Assembly (NCBI GenBank): GCA_037903475.1 | Contig: JBAJFG010000248.1 | Span: forward strand, 62,001 to 126,000 | Origin: Ancylostoma caninum | Taxonomy: Eukaryota > Nematoda > Chromadorea > Rhabditida > Ancylostomatidae | DNA: 64,000 bases | Direction of reading: 5' to 3' | Shown: positions 56,641-64,000 of the stretch, piece after piece | Layout: every line of letters begins with the position of its first letter | How positions within the stretch are numbered: position 1 is the first letter of the stretch | Notes under the pieces: generated by a model | The model's input: the letters and a program-made list of their open reading frames with translations, nothing else | Told to the model about the DNA's origin: nothing | The model's database searches: none | Translations under genes and position numbers: made by a program

Positions 56641-58026
56641 AGAGCATATATGACGCTGATCACTAATTTATCCTATGTAGTAAAAATGCAATTTAGAGAA
56701 TGAGTGACCACAAACCGGACGGTTCGAGTTATGCCACCTTTCTTTAACTTCGTTTTGTTTTGCGTTGTACGTTTTTTTTTTCTTTTTCATCGGCGCACCT
56801 TTGAGTGCATTAAAATAAAATAAAACAAACATTGCATGAGGCTAACCAAATTTGGGCGAAGTAATCTAGAGGCCATTCTTATTTTCATGATGCTTTCTTT
56901 CTCCCCTTTATTGTAGAGCGGTCTTAAGCACAAGCATCAAACTCTTTCATCCAAAATTTTGATTACGCCGTTTTTCTCTCCGGAGTGTAAAGCGAATTGT
57001 AGTGGGATTTCTTCCGCTGTGACTAGAAAAATCAACTGTTTGCGAACACTGATCGTTAGAATTTTGAGGCGAGTTACTCTGGAAACCACACCAGTCTGTC
57101 CCTGTGCGGAAAACGCCTCAATTTTGTTGGCCGAATTCTACGGGAAGATGAAGACCTCGCAGAGGTCTTTTTATTCGCCCAATATGTAGGACAAATCCGG
57201 CTCTCATAAACCGCCCGTTATTAAGTCACAAGAATGTCAACTGGGCGAGAACCGAATTGTGAAAGTCAGTGACCTCTAGCAATGCCCGACTCAGTTCTTT
57301 GCCTCGTAGTCCATAGATTTCTGGAGTCGAGCTCCTGCTGTAGAAACGCCAAAAGCCCGGCGACTGTTGTGGTGCATAGTTCGATTTATACCTTCAGTTA
57401 TTTGATTTTTTACTTTTTCTGAGACTTTTTTTCCTGAAAACTTCAAAACAGCGGAAACTTAAAGGCAGCACTCACGCTGAAAAAAGTTCCCTTGAATTTG
57501 TGCTTTACTTGAAGGTGTCATCAATTGGAGCGTAACTGCAAAAGGAATCACTCCGAATCGTGCAGTTACTCGAGTAACAAAACTCGTACGCATGTACAAA
57601 TGCGCGCGCCATGCTCAATCCTGCCCCATTCTCTTTGATCGTGTGCGGCTGTGTTTCTCAGCTGGTACAGGATCGATCAGTATTTTCGGATAGAGGTGAT
57701 CTTTTCCGCACCTCGGCGGCCGCAGCCATTTCAATCTCGTACAAATGGATATGGATTGGCAAAATACAACATAGTACTAACTAACGTAGCCTTTTTTTGA
57801 TGGTCTTTCCTCTACTATGGGCACAAGAGTAGCCTCCAGAGTAGAATTTCAGGAAAAATCGAGGACGTTTTCTTTATCGTGAGTGCTGTCTTTAAGTTGC
57901 AACCTAATATGTAGTTGGCAGCGTAAAATTAGTACATAAAACACGCAAGAGACCCACGAATTTGTGTGATTTTTCCACGCATTCAATCTCACGGAGAAGA
58001 AAGTTTACGAGTCTTGGCATCTGAAT
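56641..58026. other. Intergenic; nothing recognised
   Basis: No gene. Near 57455 CTTAAAGGCAGCACTCACGC resembles the end of the AAGGCAG MITE family, so a divergent copy may lie at about 57455-57900 (its right end could be GAGTGCTGTCTTTAAG near 57880). Confidence 0.4.
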
Positions 58027-58290
58027 GCCACGCTCCCAGCTTAAAAGCAGTGTTCCACCTCCCTATAGTGTATGAGGTTTTAGTGGATTTTGAATCTCCT
58101 CGATGCGCTGAATACGGCAGTATAGTGCATCATATATCACAACATGACTTCTAAACTCTTTTTTCAGACCGGATTTGGAGCAGTTTGTCGAGCTGAGAGG
58201 ACGCGTGAAGACGTTGATCTTAGCGATCGGACACGTCCTGACGTGTCCGATCGTTGCAGACGTGGCGGGCAGCCAGCACAATCAGGGACC
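58027..58290 (-). mobile_element. MITE family with AAGGCAG...CCACCT ends, partial copy 3
   Basis: Starts CTTAAAAGCAGTGTTCCACC and shares GATCTTAGCGATCGGACACG (compare GATCTTATCGACTGAACACG at 47758) and GGCGGGCAGCCAGCACA (compare GGCAGGCAGCCAGCACA). The right side is missing or unrelated. Confidence 0.65.
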
Positions 58291-60615
58291 CCTCTGCCCA
58301 CGTGGTCCTTCAACTGCGATTTCGGACCCTCCAAAAACAGGGTTTTTGTCATTTTTAAGCGTTTTAACATACTTTACTGGAGTCATCGTGACAAGGAGGT
58401 CCAGAGTCTGTTGACATCATTAAACGAAATGAGGTGATACACTGCCCTTGAGCATGTGCTTGTGGCTAGCTGTCATGTACGTGGTCCCTCATGGCAGACA
58501 CCGCATGCTCCACTGGTCGTGCACGCAGTCGTGAAAGTGTTAATGAACTGTTCCGAACTACCAATCACAAGCATTGAAAATTGGCTTTGCGAGCTACCTA
58601 TGCGGTGTTTATTCTTACATTTTTTGCTATTCAGGAAAATTTGTTAGACCACTAATCAAATCCTGGAACCTTCAAATCATGTTTTATGGCATCTGAGAGT
58701 GTAGAATTGAAGCGGACCACGGTCGCAGGTCATGTAAGGAATTTCGAATATACATGCTGTATCACCTGGGCAAGACCCATGCAACAATCGAATTCCAGGA
58801 AATGGTCATGAACTTGGGTAACTGAACCGGAACTACAAGTGCCACTCGACTACTTATCAAAATTCCGGTCCATAACTGCCATCTGATCATATTCACAACC
58901 GGAAGACCTTCTCGTGACCACTCCGTGGCCCAGTCGTGCGACTATCAGTCTATCACTTTTCCTAGTCGATAGATCCTTTCCTATGAGAGAAAAAGTTCAA
59001 AAACTATGGTGGAACCGAAATTCGGGCGAACTGTGATTTCAAGCCACGACGCAGCGATACACCCGGAGAGCCAGTCACTTTCTACACAGGAACGTTGAAG
59101 GATCTTTGATACTAATTCTGAATAGGCTTTTGATGGAGGCGTTGTTGCATGTCTTTTCTTTCTTTTTCTTTTCTTTCCCACACAAAAACGTACATTCCAG
59201 GTTTAATCCCTAACACAATACTTGGGAAAGTACAAGAAAATACTAACTTTTACGAAGTGCGGTATCACGAAGTGCGGTATCTTTCTCGGAGAAGAGAAAG
59301 CAGTAACAGAAGGAAAAAGTCTGCCTACTACACGAACATTTCTGGAGAAAATATGTACATTATGGCGAAGTATAAAAAACCAAGTAGTGGAAACTGAAGC
59401 CATATTTGAAAATTTCGGAGTGAAAAGGATCAATAACAAGTGAAGCAGAAGTAGTGAGGGAAACAGTACATTGAAATATGTACATTGAATGACGAAGCCA
59501 CATGAAGTTCAAGAATAGAGGGACAGCACAAGCAATTTATATCTACTCTATCGCATCTTGCATAAAAGGTTGACAGTGCGACTTTTTTTATGGTTACTGG
59601 AATAACTGCCACGGCTCTGGAACATTCAAACCTTCAAAAATGAGCATTATAATAGCAGCTGCTTCCAAGACGTTAGCACCAATTTTCAACTTACCATCCA
59701 AATAGTATTTCTTACGTACAGGGTACTAGAAATTGTTGACAAACCTGAAATGAGCATTTAAAAAAAGCCATGTGTTGAACTATCCTACATATGCATATAG
59801 AAAATATAAACCATGTCACAAGAAAGATGCATACTTGTTTGGAGTAAATGCACTCTCTGTGGGAGCAGTCACAAAGACACTAAGGGAGCGCAGTGCCACT
59901 ATATACGTACATAGCAAGTAAATCAGGTCGACTTTGTTCTTGTATGTTTCTTCCTGTCTGTTCTTTGTCGAGATTTTGAGTAGATCCCCCTTAGCGAGTG
60001 ATATTTCTGTAAGGTAGCGCCGACCTTAGTCTACAAGGAGCACGCATGAGATAATCCGGGTTGAAATCTGGGCTACATGAAGTTAATTCCATCTCACTGT
60101 GCGTGAAAGCTTTCAAACTGATCATCGACACAAGTTCTGCGCCATTCTCCTCTCGTGGACTGGATCGCTATTCTGCAGAAGGACGCTTTTATTTCGAACA
60201 TGCATAAGCAAGTTTTTTCGGATGTTGTCTCTTTTGCAGAATCGTTTCGCTGCATCGATAATTATGCTTCACCCTATATTTGTTTACCTATGACATACTT
60301 ATTTCCTGTCTATTTCCGCAACGACAACGCATTAAAAATAAAAAGAAAGGGTGGCGTAAGTTTGTGCATGATTCTATGTAATGTTTCCAGCTTTTATAGT
60401 TGCATCTACATGGCATGCAGGTCGTCGAGCAAATCTGTTTTGCTCTTAAAAAGTTTCAAGATCATGCCTCTGCGCTGGAAGCTTTTGCAGTATTGCTGGT
60501 CGGAAAATTTAATTCATATTACACCTGCTCTTCATGATTGAATTCTTGTTTACGTGGTTATTTCTTCACCTGACCCTGTGTTGGCACTGAAACAAACCGT
60601 AGCGAATCTGCTACG
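58291..60615. other. Intergenic upstream of receptor D; no gene recognised
   Basis: Several open frames, none with recognised motifs. The longest (60155-60541, plus, 128 codons) shows nothing I can assign. A direct duplication (ACGAAGTGCGGTATC) occurs near 59252-59281. Confidence 0.4.
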
Positions 60616-63466
60616 ATGTCGTTTTCTCCATTTAAATTCATCACTAACGACTTAGTCAAAGTTATCGGAGGTGTAAACGTCATTCTTGATGTCTTTGCAT
60701 GTTATATAATTGTACGGCATTCAACAACAGCCATGGTGCAATATAAGTGGATCCTTCTGTTGATGACGGTATGTCAAGATTTTCAAAGTTCATTCTGATC
60801 CAAATTTTTTGCAACGAGGTGGAAGTGCTTGCCGGCCTACTACATCATGTCAAATCACGAAGCCATTCTATTAGGTTGGTGCAAAAATAATGCGCGTTTG
60901 CATGCCTTTGATTCCAAACCTCATGACTCCGTTCAAAATCGATCTTTTTCAAAAGGCTTAAAAACGTTTCAATCCGCAAATCTTTAGCAATAAAGTAGAC
61001 GTTCTCCGACTGCCGTGCAATTCTGACAGGACCTTCTAGAATCGACGAACTTCCGGAGGGCAGTTTTGGTATCACTTTAGTCTTCGAGAAAATTCTCCTG
61101 GAAGAAGTCGCCCAGGTTCTCGGGAAAGTGGTAGTCGGTGAGCGAGAAGCTTGCTGATTATGATCTAGGATTCCGAGCTTCCTAGCTCAGTTGCTCCAAC
61201 CTGTGAAGAATCTGTCGTGCAGGGTGTGCCTGGACGGTGCCATATAGGAGTGAAGAATCCATTTTATTGAGCAATGCTAGGGCCACACAGTGAAGTTTCT
61301 AATTTATTTCATTTACGTCCTGAAACCACTTACCAGATTAGGAAGAATGAATGAGCTGCAGTGAGCAATTCTTGCAGCAGGTCACCACGAATTCGCCGTG
61401 ACCTTATTTTGGTATTCCTTCGGTTTCTGGGAGTGTTTCGGTGCACCTTCCTCGTCCAACTACTCAGCGAGGCACCTCATTTTGTCGAAGAGAGTCTATT
61501 CTTCACATTTAATTACTAAGCGACCGACTGTTTGGTCGCAATTCTTTCACTGCAAAGGCGCGAAGCAGACCTCTCATCGAAGATCGATGTGGTACTCGTT
61601 CAGTTTGCGCGAGTCCCATTTTTTACATTTACTGAGGGAAGGGATGATCTGACAACAATTACCGGTGATGTTCTACAAAACCAAATATGTTGTTTTGGAT
61701 GGGTGCTCTTTGATAGTTGTCATCAACTGGGAATCGCAAACCCCAGGAAGATCTATGCGACATTCCTTAATTTCGAAGCAAGGCACACCAAGCCGAAAAA
61801 TCCGGAAGCAGCTCGGCGGAATGCATTCGCTCACACTCCCTTCGCCAAAACTATGGTAGTATTCCGAGCGGTTCCTGCTGGGATGCCGGCGAGTTTTAGC
61901 TCCCTGAAGTGAGTTTGGCAAAAAACTCGTTTTGGCGCCTTTCTTTCCACAACTAAAAATTCACCGAGAACATGAACTTCGCTCAAAATGCATGAGATGG
62001 TTGGAAAGGCCATGAAATTTGCTACAAAACCATATGCAACTTCTCATACCGATGATGAGAAACACCGGAAGTTTTCTGCACCGAAGATGAAGCAGCGAAA
62101 AACGCGCATTATTTTTGCACCAACCTAATACTTCGTGAGAAACCGGCAGCTATACGCTACGCCTGAATAGCATCGCGCACTGTTGCTAGCATATGTTTTT
62201 TACTTTGTAGTTGACATCCGACTCGCGCCAGAGTAGCTTCTGTTTCTGGCACTGTTCCGATAGTTCCTCTCCGAATTTGACATGACACCAAAAGTTTCGT
62301 CCAAACTTCGCATAGCGGGGTTGAAGTGCTGAACACGAATATCGTATCCCTTTTGTGCCATGAATCCATTTCTTCAGGATTACGGTAGAGATGCTATAGA
62401 TACGGTACCCCAGGCCATTCTCTCCAATCTTGATTAGAGTACTTGTACTTTCTACGCCGAACACGATTATCGTATCCGATTTGTACCCTAACCCCATTTT
62501 CGTAGTGATTTGATAGGTATACCGTAGTTTAGAAAATACCTTTCTCGCAAAAAAAAGAATCGTGACCAACGCCTAATCTACCTCTCTAAACAAAGATTCT
62601 GACGGGATTCTGTGAGGTACTTTATCCACAGTATACCTACCGTAACCACACAAAAACGGAGTTACGGCACAAAAGGATAACGTACTCGGGTTCAGCACCT
62701 CAAGAACCCCCACCCCTAGGCTACGTTTGGCAGAAAAAATTTTCTTCAAAGTGTTGAGGCAGAACTAGGCGGATAGTGCCCCAATTTTCGACTAATTCCT
62801 AGAACAATTCGGTTTCTCGGTCTTTAGTAATAGTGCGTATTACGGACAATCTGAATTTTCCACTCCAGCAAACGGGAGGTTATATACTTATTCAGATTTT
62901 GGGCTTTCTTGAATAGTCAACATTTTAAAAAATCAATTTTCGAATTTCTTCTAGTGGATGACTTTTGCCAACATTTTTCTCAGTAACAGCTGCTGTTTGC
63001 GCTTTATGAGAGCGCAGCTCATGAGTAGGTCATTAGCTCTCTCCAAGATATCAAAATAGCAAGTACATAATAAGAACCTTACAAGCTCCGTAACTGTGTA
63101 CTGCTTCTAGTTTCAACTACATACTCACGATAGTTACAGGTACCACTGGTTAATGGGCAAAGTCCGAACGCATGTAGTTGATTCCCGGGACTTACTATAG
63201 AAAATTCAGCGCATACTGCGACTGAGCAAAATAAACGCTGCGGAGAAGAGAGGAAAAAATTGAGCAATATTTTTGATGCTAATCTCTTGTGTGTACTGGA
63301 GATTTGTTGGAGGATCCTCTAGCTAGTATTTTTTCAGCAAGCGCCTGCAATCGCCGACGCCATTATCGCCTTTTTAGTTTTCCCAATTAGGATAAATAGA
63401 GCTGTTGGAATTCACTTCCAAGGACCACTTCCAGACTTGTTCCCACTGCCAGGGAATGTCTATGCG
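60616..63466 (+). CDS. Serpentine chemoreceptor D (Srh/Sri-like 7TM), exons 1-2, continues beyond window
   Basis: E1 60616-60768: Met start, FKFITNDLVKVIGG, VFACYIIVRHSTTAM, then YKWILLLMT, ending at a GTATGT donor. E2 63338-63466: acceptor TTTTTCAG, DAIIAFLVFPIRIN, then LFPLPGNVYA, ending at GTATAA. Lengths (153 and 129 bp) and phases equal those of receptors B and C. Intron 1 is 2.57 kb because a mariner has inserted. The remaining exons should lie beyond 64000. Both visible exons are clean, with no stops. Confidence 0.8.
60871..62128 (-). mobile_element. 1258-bp mariner in receptor D intron 1, perfect 29-bp TIRs
   Basis: Ends TTAGGTTGGTGCAAAAATAA continue to 29 perfect base pairs, at 60871-60899 and (complement) 62100-62128. 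TA is present at 60869-60870 and 62129-62130. Size fits a complete mariner. On the minus strand the 3' part reads LTDYHFPENLGDFFQENF and ALRKFVDSRR, resembling the transposase C-terminus. The central and N-terminal parts are too degenerate to recognise, with many stops. Well-kept ends with a dead gene suggest it could be moved only by an enzyme supplied from elsewhere. Confidence 0.88.
62131..63337 (+). other. Rest of receptor D intron 1; nothing coding recognised
   Basis: Direct repeats: AACACGAATATCGTATCC and AACACGATTATCGTATCC (about 62332 and 62459), each followed by TTTTGTGCC or GATTTGTACC. Otherwise nothing. Confidence 0.4.
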
Positions 63467-64000
63467 GTATAATTTGAAAGAACATTTGTTATATATAATG
63501 TCAGAAATAAGGCGTGGATTAACCATTCAACAGTTGGCAAGCCAATGAATTGCAAACAAACTGGAGCTTACTAAATGAGAAGAAAATTCAATAAGGTATG
63601 TAGCATTGGCTGGAAAGATCAGGTGAGCTTGTTACAATATCTCATTGTAACTGGTTTTTCGATGTCGTCCTCCACTGTAAAGTTGAAGAAAGTCGAAGCC
63701 CGTGGACAGACTTCGGCAAAGATTTGACTCAAGGCAAGCGGAGCTTAGTAAGCGATGAGGTGAGCAAAAGGGACTTCGTACCTCGGACTTGAACCTTGGT
63801 TGAATAATCATCCACTTCTTTGGAAATAAGAGAAAAGAACGCAGATTGAACCCAAGAATTTTTCTTTCATCAATTTCATTAATTCCGACTAAAATAAGAG
63901 TAGAATTAATAATTGTTTTAGAAATTACGCTTAAAAAAGTACCCAGCAGTACCCACAGCATCGTTGGCACTGAAATTTCACAGTAAGATCACGAATAGTA
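63467..64000 (+). other. Start of receptor D intron 2; nothing recognised
   Basis: No exon-3-like sequence (LLWSIEIGFAYR type) seen before the window ends. Confidence 0.4.

Noticed and set aside
58690..59130. Another mariner remnant
   Set aside because: A few words resemble transposase, but no catalytic block or terminal repeat was found.
60155..60541. 128-codon open frame before receptor D
   Set aside because: No recognised motif; hydrophobic segments are too short and irregular for a receptor.

Overview
The window looks like nuclear DNA of a parasitic rhabditid nematode, most likely a strongylid such as a hookworm. This is an inference from family content, intron style (TTTCAG acceptors, GT donors), expanded chemoreceptor genes and the mixture of mobile elements; no species marker is present. 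Nothing suggests bacterial, viral or organellar DNA. Host genes: four paralogous 7TM chemoreceptor genes of the Str superfamily (Srh/Sri-like), A to D, all lie on the + strand. They share a strict exon plan in which each exon carries about one membrane helix: E1 153 bp, E2 129 bp, E3 103 bp, E4 about 224 bp, E5 228 bp (222 in C), E6 88 bp, E7 terminal. A (4673-8916) shows only E3-E7. B (11578-15638) has all seven, with an unclear end of E4. C (44157-53543) has all seven, but E4 is split by an inverted-repeat element. D (60616 onward) shows E1 and E2 and runs off the window. A more divergent 7TM fragment near 16.3-18.4 kb and an orphan exon of an unrecognised minus-strand gene at 29220-29321 are the only other host-gene candidates. 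Mobile DNA fills most of the rest. The centrepiece is a 12-kb Penelope-like retroelement (PLE) cluster at 29.78-41.77 kb. A head-to-tail array on the minus strand (M1, M2, M3) meets a head-to-tail array on the plus strand (P1, P2) at a sharp inverted junction near 36375. Copies are nearly identical, so the cluster is young. P2 has the only long open reading frame (858 codons, RT with YIDD); its GIY-YIG endonuclease is split by a 1284-bp non-autonomous DNA transposon with a TA target duplication. An older PLE copy at 53.69-56.64 kb carries a mariner and has a YFDE active site. Other elements are decayed mariner and Tc1 transposases, a 1258-bp mariner with perfect 29-bp terminal repeats inside gene D intron 1, a 5'-truncated CR1-like LINE starting in a 71-bp palindrome, a 1563-bp foldback element with equal 686-bp arms, a 1333-bp inverted-repeat element with tRNA-like arms, several MITE families, hairpins, tandem repeats and an (ATT)n microsatellite. 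How it works together: the receptors are presumably a tandem-duplicated sensory gene cluster whose introns and intergenic spaces absorb successive transposon waves. Some exons (C E4, the divergent receptor) have been hit directly. No new multi-gene system was found; the most unusual structures are the inverted PLE array with its nested insertion, and the foldback elements.
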